Source: Paraphoma chrysanthemicola (taxonomy: Eukaryota; Ascomycota; Dothideomycetes; Pleosporales; Phaeosphaeriaceae). From it: DNA of 64,000 nucleotides. Under the pieces are notes generated by a model, which searched no databases, had not been told where the DNA came from, and saw only the letters and a program-made list of their open reading frames with translations. Below are positions 54,546 to 64,000 of this stretch, one piece after another. Numbering within the stretch: position 1 is the first letter of the stretch; every line of letters starts with the position of its first letter. The position numbers and the translations under genes were made by a program. Location of the stretch: contig JAGMWG010000002.1 of the NCBI GenBank assembly GCA_020744225.1, positions 1,178,001 through 1,242,000 of the forward strand, written 5' to 3'.

Positions 54546-56273
54546 CTTTGGGCATTAGTGGTTTAGAGAAAGAATGAAGTGAACGTCTGATCGCGTCTTG
54601 TAGGTCCAGAAAGCATTTGAGAAAAAGGATTCTTCACAAGGTCGGTCGATCAACCATACCAAGTCGGTCCGGTTTTACGGGTACAAAACTTGTCCGGCCC
54701 CGACATAATGGACGGGGAAGCGAACAGGGTCACGACTCACAGTGCTCCACAACCAGGGCTAATAAAATTACATCCAGGTGCAGGTGTTGGAAACAATGAC
54801 GCATATGGACTTCGTGCTAGCGTGTCCAAGAAGCCCCACCTGCAGACCCAGACGTTAGAAATTGGCAGATCAGTTCTGGTTGGCCTGCCAGCAGAAAGCT
54901 CACGTTTGCTCACGTGCCTTGGATCGAACTGCGGAGACTGGAGTGATTAGTTAGACAATACCGGCAAATCGAGGAACGCGGGGATTGCGTGCAAGAACAC
55001 CCTAGCAAGTGAGCTCTACCTAATGACAACAACGCGTCCTGACCCAGCCTGTATAACCCTTTATTGCATCATCGAAACAGCAATTCCCGAGCTGTACGCA
55101 GCTTTACAATATGATTATTACAATCGTTGAAGCGGGGGGTGAGTTGAAAATACCTTGTTACTCCAGAAGACTTCGCCTTCTCCAGCTTTCTGAATCTACC
55201 GAGAGATTGGCACTTCGGTCTTCTCCTCTTCCACGATGCCTATGTACGTCCATAATAATGGAAAGCTGGGACATGGTTCTCTTGCGCCAAGTGCTGATCC
55301 TACTATACTCATTCGCCAATCATTAGGATGGTGATGAATTCCTATTCGGTTCTAGCTGCATTTCCTCCGCAGGTGTGCATGTCCGCCTAGTTGGCAATCA
55401 ACGCTCGTTGTAGGCGTTGATACATTCACTCAACATTGCTCTTGAGAGAAAAGCTAGCTGTTCGTAGATGACTCATATTTTTCTTTGACTTTGTACAAAG
55501 AATAATTGCTCCTAGTATTCTGTCTTTCAATTTCTGCTAAACAAAGGGGTGCCATCGACGGACTGCACGCTCTAAAAGGTTTAGGCCTTGCCTTGTAGAT
55601 TAGTAATCATTCATTGCTGGGAGTGCGGCGCGCACTTTACTCGTTCTCCATCCCTTGTTTTTCCTCATCTTCCGAAGATTCCGCCGATCGTAATAGATAT
55701 CCGTCGTACTATTGATAGGTCTGCCCTACGCAGTACATCTAAGCTTCTCCTTGTATAGCACAGTGTCGCACATGGCTATATAAATATTTACCCAAGTGTT
55801 CCTCACCATTTCTAAGCACGTATGTTGGGGACCGTAGGTCATCGACGGCCTTCTCCTACAAGCGCACGCGCCTATGCCTCGCTCAAGCATCCGCCCTACC
55901 GCATGGATCACGCACAAGCATCAACCTGTGCCGATAGTGGGGCGAAAAAGACCGAGCCTTGCAATGCACAGCGCAGTACATTTGCCGGAGGTGCCGCCCC
56001 GAGCAAAGGATGATCAAGAGCTTGAACTTGGCTGGAGTGAAGGCTAGCCTCAGGCATATTGATATGGCTACTATTCAATTCCATAAGGTGTTGAAACAAT
56101 ACTTGCGCATGCCAGTCGAGAAGAACAATTTACTGAATTCCGCGGCGACTGGTGCAACATGCGTCAACCTCGTACTTCAACGCCACAATCTACACACTTC
56201 CCAATGACTTGTCGCTTGATCGCACTATACCTCATCAGTCTGTCTGTGCAAGGTCTGCTGAGGTATAACGTAC
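54546..56273. other. Gene-free stretch between esterase and aldolase genes
   Basis: These 1.7 kb have only short ORFs. The esterase promoter is at its left end. No repeat, RNA gene or gene relic is recognisable. Confidence 0.5.
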
Positions 56274-57098
56274 TCACACCTGCATTCCCGCCACCTTCCC
56301 CTTCTCTGGCTCGCCTTCTTCATTCTCATAGAGCGAGGTGACCTGAACTTCCCTCAACCACAGCCGGAAAGACTTGTCCTCGCATTTCTCATTCATGATC
56401 TTGCACGCTAATGCCTCTTCTCGACTTAGGTATGCTACTTTACCTGCGTCTCCACCTGCGAGTAGTATTGCCTGGCTTAACAGCTGGCAATTCGTCTGTG
56501 TGTATATAGCGCGATAGAGTGCTTGCTCAATACTTGCGCCAAATGTGGTAAAGCCGTGCTTGTGTTGCAGAACAACAGGACGCTCAAGAGAGAGCTTTGA
56601 TGCAAGCGCGGAGCCAAGCGGTTCCGACTTCACCAGCATGTCGAGGCCACGACTTGTTTCCCCAGTTGGTGTGTGGGCGACATTATGAGATATGGCGACA
56701 GGATCTGGACCAAGGAAACCGGCCATATGGAAAACAGGCCTCACGGCCACACCGCCAAGTGTGAAGGGAATTACAGCCTCAGAATGGCTGTGTATCACAC
56801 ACATCACTTCTGGAAAGTTCTTGAGCACCTCGCCATGAATAAAGCGTTCCGAATAGCCTTGCGGTGCGTCAGGGTCCACGGGCGAGGAATCAGAGATGTG
56901 GTATGCGATAAAGTCGGCGCGTGATTTCACGAGGGCTGGAGCGCCAGGGTCATAAGCCGCGATTATGTATTGAGAGCGGTTCATGGGATGCCGAATTGAG
57001 ATATGACCAAAAGCATCAACTAGGCCGTGCTGATGAAGTATGTGATTTGCGCGAATGAGGAGACGGAGTTGTTGATGAAAGGCAGGCGGGAGGGCCAT
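56274..57098 (-). CDS. Class II aldolase/adducin-family protein
   Basis: This single frame encodes 274 aa from ATG at 57098. The family contains zinc-dependent fuculose/rhamnulose-phosphate aldolases, epimerases and decarboxylases that act on hydroxy-carbonyl compounds. Motifs seen are GLVDAFGHISIRHP, the first metal pair in CVIHSHSEAVIPF, and the later LQHKHGFTTFGASIEQALYR, whose His completes a zinc site, with a catalytic Glu position in the GYSERFIHGEVLKNFPEV segment. There is no targeting signal. At the very end, a GTGAGT at 56276 could be a donor: splicing to TATAG at about 56225 would replace the last residue with about 20 others. I keep the unspliced end. It lies upstream of and divergent from the luciferase-domain gene. 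Confidence 0.88.
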   Translation of the reverse strand: MALPPAFHQQLRLLIRANHILHQHGLVDAFGHISIRHPMNRSQYIIAAYDPGAPALVKSRADFIAYHISDSSPVDPDAPQGYSERFIHGEVLKNFPEVMCVIHSHSEAVIPFTLGGVAVRPVFHMAGFLGPDPVAISHNVAHTPTGETSRGLDMLVKSEPLGSALASKLSLERPVVLQHKHGFTTFGASIEQALYRAIYTQTNCQLLSQAILLAGGDAGKVAYLSREEALACKIMNEKCEDKSFRLWLREVQVTSLYENEEGEPEKGKVAGMQV

Positions 57099-57621
57099 GG
57101 TGATCGAGGGTGATGGTGCTTGAGTGGCGGGAAGAGAAAGTACCTAGATTTGTCGAATCCCGTATTGAATATGGTGTTGTCCTCTTGGGGCTTGGAAGTT
57201 CTTTTTAATCGAGGCTGCGACACTCAGGCAGTGGTTGTTTCGCCCCTGTGGTGCAGCTCCTAGCTCTTGCGACCTTGTTTCATGGCGCTGGAGGCCAGAA
57301 ATAGAGCGGTGATGTTTGAGCCTCGCGATGAGGCACGATTGAGAATGCGTCAAACCATGACTCGATTTCTATGAGATTAAATGATGGCTGAATTTGTCTG
57401 CCTGATAAAGCGGAGGTTGGTTGTGCTGGATTGCACGAGGCTGCGGGGATGACAGCGCATCGGAGGATCATGTTGAGGGGATCCGAAGTGTAGCGCGTTC
57501 TTGCACTACGACACCCCACATTCATCAACAACGACAAGCGTAAGCCAAGACATCAACTCTGAGCTGAAGTCATATAGTTTCTGCTCACTTCAGTGGCATT
57601 ACTCTGTTATCGTCACGCATC
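57099..57621. other. Intergenic between divergent genes
   Basis: These 523 bp are a likely shared promoter of the class II aldolase and luciferase-domain genes. I see no striking motif. Confidence 0.5.
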
Positions 57622-58383
57622 ATGGCGACGACAGCTAAATATATAGTCACCGGCCTCGTGGCGGCAGGTTTCGCCTTCTTGTACGATTTCAAGAGTTGGC
57701 AACGCTTTGGTGCGCAATACCATCTTCCTGTACAGCATCTCATCAGCTGACAGACTTCAGGAACTGGAGGTACACCGCCAACACTCCAAGGTTATCTCAA
57801 GATTCGAAGATGGGGTTTGTACCTACTCTATACGCGTCAGAATCTGCTTGATGCAGCACCTATCCCAGACACGGGCACTTCATACATCAAGCCTCAGAAA
57901 GTGCCTGATCGCGCAGGTAAACGTCCAGCATTGACGCGATGGACCCTTCCGCAACGCCAGTCTCCAGAAAAGATCACGCCAGTAGCACTGTCGACCTTGC
58001 ACAACCTGATGGCAGAATTCGCCAATGCGGCACCTTACTCTTCATATATTGAGACGCGTCCCAGCAAGACCGAAGGCGGCACAGGCACAGCTATCTATGT
58101 GAATCCAGATGTCAAGACGATCAATCCACACGCGCACAAGATCTTCTTCGAAGTTGCGCATGTGCATCCAGCGGAGAACTCGCTCCATGTGTACGTCAGT
58201 CCGAAGGATGCTAAACTGATCATGAAGAGAGGATGGGGTCAGAGGTTCCCTGTCACATGGCTAGCGCCACCAAGCTGGATCATGGTATATGCTCCAAGGA
58301 ACGAGGAGGAGGTTGAGATTGTGCGAGAGATTGTGCGCGCGGGGATCTGTTTTGCCGTGGGGAAAGTGCTTGAGGCGGCATGA
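57622..58383 (+). CDS. Luciferase-like domain (DUF5519-type) protein
   Basis: Model: join(57622..57709, 57761..58383), 236 aa, one 51-nt intron. The N-terminus has a hydrophobic stretch KYIVTGLVAAGFAFLYDF that may be a membrane anchor, followed by FGTGGTPPTLQGYLKIRRWG. The C-terminal domain, with IETRPSKTEGGTGTAIYVNP, HKIFFEVAHVHPAENSLHVY, SPKDAKLIMKRGWGQRFPVT and YAPRNEEEVEIVREIVRAG, fits the 'luciferase domain' family common in fungi. That family is named for weak similarity to a luciferase; light emission is not implied and the biochemical role is unknown. His residues in EVAHVHP and the HPLS-type end of the motif are conserved features. Confidence 0.85.
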
Positions 58384-58818
58384 GCGGATGTACCCAGCTC
58401 ATCGAGTTGGGGCAGTTGAGAGCGGCGATGGCATGGCGAATCTACGACCTAGAGCTTTGTTTACATGATGCCTGCTTGGTCCATTGGCGCAGGCTGTTCT
58501 TGCACCGTCACCCGGTTAACATATCAATTGGAAGGACTATTATTCGGAGGTTCCTGCTTTTCAAGTCGGGAGAGGTACAACACATTCAATTCCAGCTGAC
58601 TTACTTTCTCGACACGTCTGGCCATAGCCAATCGGATGTGTATTGGGCGGTCATGCAGAGCGGAGATCCGGTGTCCTGCAGATCATGAACACCACCCGCT
58701 TCCCGCTCCGCTGCACCTAGTTGACGATCCACATCCACTAAAGAACCCTGCAGCAAGCACCTCTTTGCTTCAAGGTCAAACACTCCTTCCTTATTTCATT
58801 AACGCCTCGCTTTTAACA
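58384..58818. other. Intergenic, promoter of the FAD monooxygenase
   Basis: This 435-bp gap has small ORFs only. Confidence 0.5.
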
Positions 58819-60144
58819 ATGGGCAATATCGACACGAGCTTGAAGATTATTATTATCGGAGCAGGTACAGTAGCATCAAGTATATGCGGGTAGCTTTGCT
58901 CTTACAGTTTCAGGGCCTGCTGGCTGCGCACTGGCGCATGGTCTCAAGAAGGCCGGCATCCACTTCAGCATCTACGATAAGGGCGCAGATGTCTACCGAC
59001 ACCGACATTGGGCTTTCACTCTGGGTTGGGCACGACCTTATCTTTTCGACATGCTGCCAGAGGAACTAAGCGCCCAAATCAACACATGCCAGGTCGATCC
59101 CTATGTCGACTGTGCAGCCATTGGCGAGGACAGGATTGTTATCTATAATGGCGAGACGCGAGAGGAAGCTTTTGCTTTTCCAATTCCCAAAGCAAGAGAG
59201 ATCAACATTCGCAAGCTGAGAGTGCTGTGCGCCGAACAGCTTAACGTTCAGTACGGGAGGAAATTCGATCGATATGAGACGACTGAAACTGGCGTCAAAG
59301 TCTTCTTTGAGGACGGCTCAGCCGACGAAGGCGACATTGTCGTTGGCATTGACGGCGCGATGTCGAAAGTGCGCCAGTGTCTGCTCGGTCGTAAGGGCGA
59401 CATGGACGTCTTACCGTTTGCGCTCATGAACTTCAATGCCTCGTATACAGCCGAGCAAGCTCGATTCGTCAAAGGCCAACTACATCCGCTGGTCGATATC
59501 GCCATCCATCCTGCAGGTCACTACATTCGTGCCAACATCCTCGACATGCCAGACAAAGATGATCCAACCAAATGGACATTCCAGATCTTATCTACATGGC
59601 CATTGAAAGCCGTCGAAGATCATGACAATGAAGTTGACAGACTGAAGCGGCTGAAGGAGCATGTAAGGAACGCTGGGTGGGCGGAGCCATACAAAAGTGC
59701 GATCGAGTGGATACCAGAAGATACAGAGGTTCTCCGGGATCAATTGAAGATATGGAAGACAGTCCCATGGGACAATCAAGGTGGACGCGTGACGTTGTGT
59801 GGCGATGCAGCACATGCGATGACTTTTCGTAAGCCGGCCCCCACCACATGTTCTGAAACTGCGCTGACTGTATGACAGACCGCGGCCAAGGTGCAAACAA
59901 CGCGTTTTACTCTGCACACTGCCTCGTTGAAGCCCTCAAATCTGTCCAAGCAGGAACCGCATCCCTCAAGGCCGCGATCACGGCATACGATGAAAGCATC
60001 TGGAAACGCGGCGCAAATGAAGTACAAATCTCGAAAGCGCAAACTTTCTTCACGCACGATGGCTTGGAAAATTTTATCAACAGTCCAGTAATGAAGTTGG
60101 GCACAAAACCGAGTCACTCTGCAAAGAGCGAGGGTTACCAATAG
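58819..60144 (+). CDS. FAD-dependent monooxygenase (class A)
   Basis: Model: join(58819..58864, 58914..59828, 59879..60144), 408 aa, with introns of 49 and 50 nt. All three flavin hydroxylase fingerprints are present: GxGxxG in LKIIIIGAGPAGCALAHGL, formed exactly across the first splice junction; the DG motif in GDIVVGIDGAMSKVR; and the GD motif in RVTLCGDAAHAMTFHRGQGA, formed across the second junction. These enzymes use NAD(P)H and O2 to hydroxylate aromatic or polyketide-like substrates. There is no signal peptide or membrane segment. The substrate is unknown, and no polyketide or terpene synthase is in the window, so a catabolic or detoxifying role is as likely as a biosynthetic one. Confidence 0.93.
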
Positions 60145-60496
60145 ACATGTACAAACAAAACCAATAATAAATTTTTGGGGCTAGAACGGGAGCTATCCGG
60201 GCCAGAAGCCCTCTGCACTATTTTCGTTGCTGGTGAAACGCTGCGCCGCCCGTGCGCTTCGCCTCGCGCGGCGACTTCATTGGCCGCGCAAATCCAGCTG
60301 CATGCAAGGCAATGTCGAGCCATTGCGCCACCTTCTGGTGCAGCGAATCAATCGCGGTCTCTTTGGCCAAAATTTCCAAGAGGCTTGAGGGTTGTCATGC
60401 GACGTTATCAGCTGCTTTTTATAACATGCAAACAAGCCCTAGTTCGCGACTTTTGCGCACTCTCGCGGTAAATCCTACCAGTTGGTAGGTGACACG
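60145..60496. other. Intergenic, no feature seen
   Basis: This 352-bp gap lies upstream of the beta-trefoil-like membrane protein gene. Confidence 0.5.
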
Positions 60497-61169
60497 ATGA
60501 CAACCCCGCCTTCATACCATCTGGTCAACGTCTACACATCGTCACCCCTCACTCTCGACCCCAAAACCACAAATCTCAGTCTCCACGCCGTGCCAACGCC
60601 GGTCGACGAATCGCTGGGGTTCACCTTCAGCGCTTTCGCGGGCACTGACTTTGTCCAAATCTGCACAAGCATCAAATTTGAATCCTACTGTCTGGACGTT
60701 GCAGGCGAAAAGTCTACGGTGCCATTCTTATCCGAGAACAGAAGGGGTTCTAGCCAGCAATGGACAGTTTTTACCGGAAGTGATGGGCTGGTCAAACTGA
60801 GCAACAATTACACGGGCATCGGGTGGTATTTAAATCTGCAAAAAGATACCAATGCGACGATAATGAGTGAGGGGGAGTCGGTCGGAGTTTATTGGAAACA
60901 GGAAGCAGTAAGTTCTTGAGCATGGTCTGTGAAAGAGGAAAGATTGATCGTGATAGGTGAAACCAAAAACCTCAACTTCACCTGCGAAACGCAAGGGGCT
61001 CAGCACAGGCGCGAAAGCAGGCATCAGTGCTGGATGTGCGGTAGTGGCCCTTGGCATCTTGAGCGCGGTACTCATATGGTATTACAGACGTCGATACAAA
61101 CGTGTTCAGGCCCGGCATTCGGTCGATATGAGTGGTCGCGAGACACGAGAAGCTGGCGTGTCTAGCTGA
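60497..61169 (+). CDS. Single-pass membrane protein with ricin-B-like beta-trefoil fold
   Basis: Model: join(60497..60907, 60957..61169), 207 aa, with one 49-nt phase-0 intron. The first 135 residues have a beta-trefoil-like carbohydrate-binding pattern, with YHLVNVYTSSPLTLD, ESYCLDVAGE, SSQQWTVF and GIGWYLNLQKDTNATI; this lectin fold is called ricin-B type by family name only. A Lys/Ser linker (KPKTSTSPAKRKGLSTG) leads to one membrane helix, ISAGCAVVALGILSAVLIWY, then a basic stop-transfer YRRRYKRVQ. No classical signal peptide precedes the domain, so the topology (extracellular N-terminus) is inferred from the basic tail. No catalytic domain is present. A surface sugar-sensing or adhesion role is plausible. 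The next gene is a convergent GMC oxidoreductase. Confidence 0.75.
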
Positions 61170-61344
61170 CGATGGTTTATGCGTGGCTTCGAAACAACGA
61201 CCAATAAGCAGTGCGGAATTTTCAGATCATTATGCGGTGCATGAAAAGCCTGCGCAGCTCGGGCACAATGATGGCCCACAATACCCAGTCCATAGTTCAA
61301 GGTTATGAATATTAATGAATATGATATTAAAATTTATGTCCCCA

Positions 61345-63366
61345 TTATCTCCATAGGTTGAAAGGATTGAGAATGTTGAATCCAGCGTTGCGAGCTTTGA
61401 TGATGTCGGCGGCTTTCTCAGCCACGGCGTACATTGTAGCCTGCAAATGTGTTGCTGGGATCAAAGGAATGATACTTGCATCGACTACGCTTAACTGCTG
61501 TATGCCATAAACCTTCAGATCGCTGCCAACGCAGCCACCGAGCAACTCGGGCATCATCGAGCAGGTGCCAGACATATGGGCGAAGGATGCTCCCAGGCCA
61601 TCCTGCCTGATCAAGGCATTGATGATGTCGTCATCGGTCTGGTATTGAGCACCAGGTGAGATCTCTACAGGTTTATACCTGGCGAGTTCCTTTCTCGCCC
61701 AGTGCTTGCGCGTCCAACGCACCATCTCAATGATGATTTGACGATCGATTGGATTCGAAAAGGTATTGAACTTGACGATGGGATTGCCGTACTTGTTCCC
61801 TGGGTTGATGTTGATTGAACCTCGCGACAAGGGACGTTGTAGCGCATTAATTGCAAGTCCGAAAGGGTTCATAGGTATCTCGCCAACGGCAGCGTTGAGG
61901 CTAGCGTGAAGATTCGCGATGATATCGCGTTGTTTGAGGATGCCGCGTAGTAGATTTCGATCTTGGTTGTAGATCGCTGGCAAAATGTTGACTATGTTCT
62001 GAACCTTGATTGTTTGGACAATCTCAGATGCTTTGCTGGTGATACTTTGGAGGCTAAGGAAAGCAAGGCTGCTACCATGAGCCTGTGTAAGCGGTCCCGT
62101 GCGATTGGTGTCGTATTCGTTCCATGCTGCAGCGCTGAAAGCAGGATCTAGAGGACTGAATACGTTCACCTTCGCTAGGTCCTTGAGATCGAACAGAAGG
62201 TTGGCGTTGGGATGATCTTGCATGTTCGCGCCAACAGAGCTTAGCTCCTTCTTTATCTTTATAGCGGCAGATTGGAGAACATCGCGAGGGCCGACACCGC
62301 TGAGCTGAAGCAATTGAGGCGTGAAGACTGCGCCTGCCGCCAGGATGACTTCGCGCTTTGCATAGACTTTCCCGACTCTGTTGTCAGACCTCGAAATGTA
62401 CTGCACACCCGTTGCCTTGACCGACAATAGCGAGAGCAGACTTTGATCGAACAGGATCTCGTTGACCTTTTTGCCGGTGGCAAGAATCAGGTTGGTGCGA
62501 TCCTTAACGCTGTCGTAGTATGCATTCTTCGCAGAAGACCTCGTTTGCGTTTTAGGTTGAAGGGCGGTAGGTATCCAGAAGGCGCCGACCGCGTTTCCTG
62601 CGGCATGCTCCTTTGGTAGCGGAACGCCCGCTGCTTTGAAACCTGCCCATATGTTCTTCGTATCCTCAAACTCGAAATTTGGAAAGGACGCTTGAACTGG
62701 ACCGCTGGTACCGTAGTATGAAGCGTCGTATGTAATTCCGAATTGCTTGACATTGGAAGCACTTGGAGGAGTGAATGTCGTCGACTTCTTGAAATACGGC
62801 AGGAGGCCATTCCAGCCCCATCCAAGATTACCGAGTTCCTCCCATGCGTTGTAGTCTGCGGCGGATGCGCGATCAAATGCCATGCCATTCACCACAGACC
62901 CGCCTCCAACGACATTTCCCACGTAGACTGGGTATGACTTGCCACCAGTATTGGCATCAGTTGCAGAGTTTATGTCATACATGAGATTGGTGTTGAGACT
63001 ATTCGCAAAGCTGGGAACCTGCGTACTGATGTCGTCGTTGATATAGCCATTCTCGAGAACAAGGACGGTCCCTGTCGCCATATTAGCAAAGCACATGCTT
63101 GTCAGACGTGATACTCACGATCTCTGTCTTCACTCAGTCTGTTCGCGACCACGAGTCCTGTGAGTCCACCGCCAACAATGATCTACCAGTCAAAGCAGGC
63201 AATGTCAGTAGGCGTCGCATTAAGACTTTGACACAAGCTTGCTCACATAATCAAAGGTCTTTCCATTGATATCCTGCCCGCCATTACTATTTTGTGGCAG
63301 TGCTACGCCCCATGCAATTGATAGTAAACAACTGAAGTGAATGAACGCCTTTAAGAAAGAACCCAT
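61345..63366 (-). CDS. Secreted GMC oxidoreductase (AA3-like)
   Basis: Model: complement(join(61345..63071, 63119..63182, 63247..63366)), 636 aa, with introns of 47 and 64 nt. A signal peptide (MGSFLKAFIHFSCLLSIAWG) precedes the FAD-binding Rossmann motif, which is split across the first junction: FDYIIVGGGLTGLVVANRLS. GMC signature 1 is NVVGGGSVVNGMAFDRASAA, signature 2 GAVFTPQLLQLSGVGP. The active-site His lies in SFAHMSGTCSMMPELLGG, and the second conserved base region is IPATHLQATMYAVAEKAAD. The family includes aryl-alcohol oxidase, glucose oxidase and related dehydrogenases that oxidise alcohols outside the cell, often supplying peroxide. Substrate class cannot be set by eye. It could act with other secreted redox proteins such as the cytochrome at 23080-23777, but they are 38 kb apart. 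Confidence 0.94.
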
Positions 63367-63923
63367 GGTGACAATAAGTGAATGTATGCCGACAGAGCGG
63401 GTCGGGAAAGGAATCACAGAGGCCAGTCTGAGCTTCGGGCTAGAGCCAAAGTCTTAAGGATACCATGGCCATGGAATCGCGCCACACTCCTTGGAGCGCA
63501 ATTCCAGGTACGCGACGCGACGTCGGCATCGGTGGCTTGTCCTTCTCCACCCACCACGTGGATTGATCGTATCCGGTGTGAACCATTATTGAGCTTGCCG
63601 CTTGCCGCTTGCATACGGGGCCTGCGTCTGGACCTGCATTCTTGCTCGGCATGCCCAGGGTTCGGTCAGCCAGTTACAAATGCGTAAAATCCTGGTCATC
63701 CCCCGGCCGCATCTCATTTGAGCTAAGGTGCGGGTGGGTGAGTGATCAACCCGGACTTGTGCAGGGACAGCCGCGTAAGGCACGAACCTCTTCCGTCATC
63801 AGAAGCGAGAATGTAAAAGCTCGCAATTAGTATTCTCACGATCCTAAGCCTGTTGTTCCAGAGCTCACATTCTGTGGTACTGGCGTCTTCTGGCGCGGGG
63901 CCAGAAGATCGCAGCGCCGCCAA
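63367..63923. other. Intergenic at the right end
   Basis: This 557-bp gap is upstream of the GMC gene. It has short ORFs only, none with protein-like features. Confidence 0.5.
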
Positions 63924-64000
63924 ATGAGTTCGCCCACGGCTACGGAAACTGTCAGCGCGAACCGTCGTATGACTTGCGCCGGCAACGTACCTAAGAGCAT
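63924..64000 (+). CDS. Possible 5' end of a gene cut by the window edge
   Basis: An ATG in CCAAATG context opens a frame MSSPTATETVSANRRMTCAG that runs to the last base without a stop. A GTACCTAAG near the edge could be a splice donor. With only 26 codons, coding cannot be shown. Confidence 0.2.
   Translation, partial: MSSPTATETVSANRRMTCAGNVPKS

Noticed and set aside
56210..56276. Possible last intron and extra exon of the class II aldolase
   Set aside because: Splice signals are plausible, but the resulting 20 residues have no family support; I kept the simple stop and mention the option.
1..64000. Secondary-metabolite gene cluster
   Set aside because: No polyketide synthase, peptide synthetase, terpene cyclase or prenyltransferase is visible; transporters, oxidases and one regulator are scattered over 60 kb.

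Overview
The window is 64 kb of nuclear DNA from a filamentous ascomycete (Pezizomycotina). This follows from compact genes with many 46-70 nt GT-AG introns carrying CTAAC/CTGAC-type branch sites, a Zn2Cys6 regulator, three HET-domain loci, a Pth11/rhodopsin-like membrane protein, secreted GMC, amidase, lipase and esterase enzymes, and single-copy GET3 and ISWI genes. Dothideomycetes is my best guess at class, but that is inference. I reconstructed exon structures by hand from splice signals and reading frames. By eye I saw no tRNA, rRNA, CRISPR array or intact transposon.

Layout. 0-9 kb: two long disordered proteins (5'-partial gene at 2-2546 and gene at 7075-8988) that carry a similar repeated short helix-like motif, with a D-lactate dehydrogenase-type flavoprotein between them. 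9-15 kb: a DAL5/TNA1-type transporter, an unrecognised protein and a seven-helix rhodopsin-like protein with an 8-nt microexon. 16-21 kb: a flavin monooxygenase N-terminal remnant, a Zn2Cys6 factor and a CCCH zinc-finger protein. 21-24 kb: two secreted proteins, one a triple Cys-rich repeat and one a stand-alone cellobiose-dehydrogenase-type cytochrome. 24.8-34 kb: two HET-domain genes flanking a divergent pair, an SMP-30/lactonohydrolase and a sugar transporter, whose shared 647-bp promoter holds a 20-nt perfect palindrome and a CGG-N6-CCG site. 35-44 kb: a secreted lipase, then GET3 and ISWI. 44-52.5 kb: an AT/TpA-rich island, an F-box-like pseudogene, a secreted amidase, a DUF2231 membrane protein, a CorA-type transporter and a HET pseudogene. 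52.7-64 kb: a secreted carboxylesterase, a class II aldolase, a luciferase-domain protein, an FAD monooxygenase, a beta-trefoil-like membrane protein and a secreted GMC oxidoreductase.

How it fits together. The right and middle parts look like accessory saprotroph or plant-associated gene content: secreted hydrolases and oxidases, transporters and HET recognition genes. The ISWI-GET3 stretch is a conserved housekeeping block. The lactonase and sugar transporter are probably co-regulated from one promoter. The two pseudogenes each carry a nonsense codon of the CpA-to-TpA type, and one lies beside a TpA-dense island, which suggests past repeat-induced point mutation (RIP) in the region.
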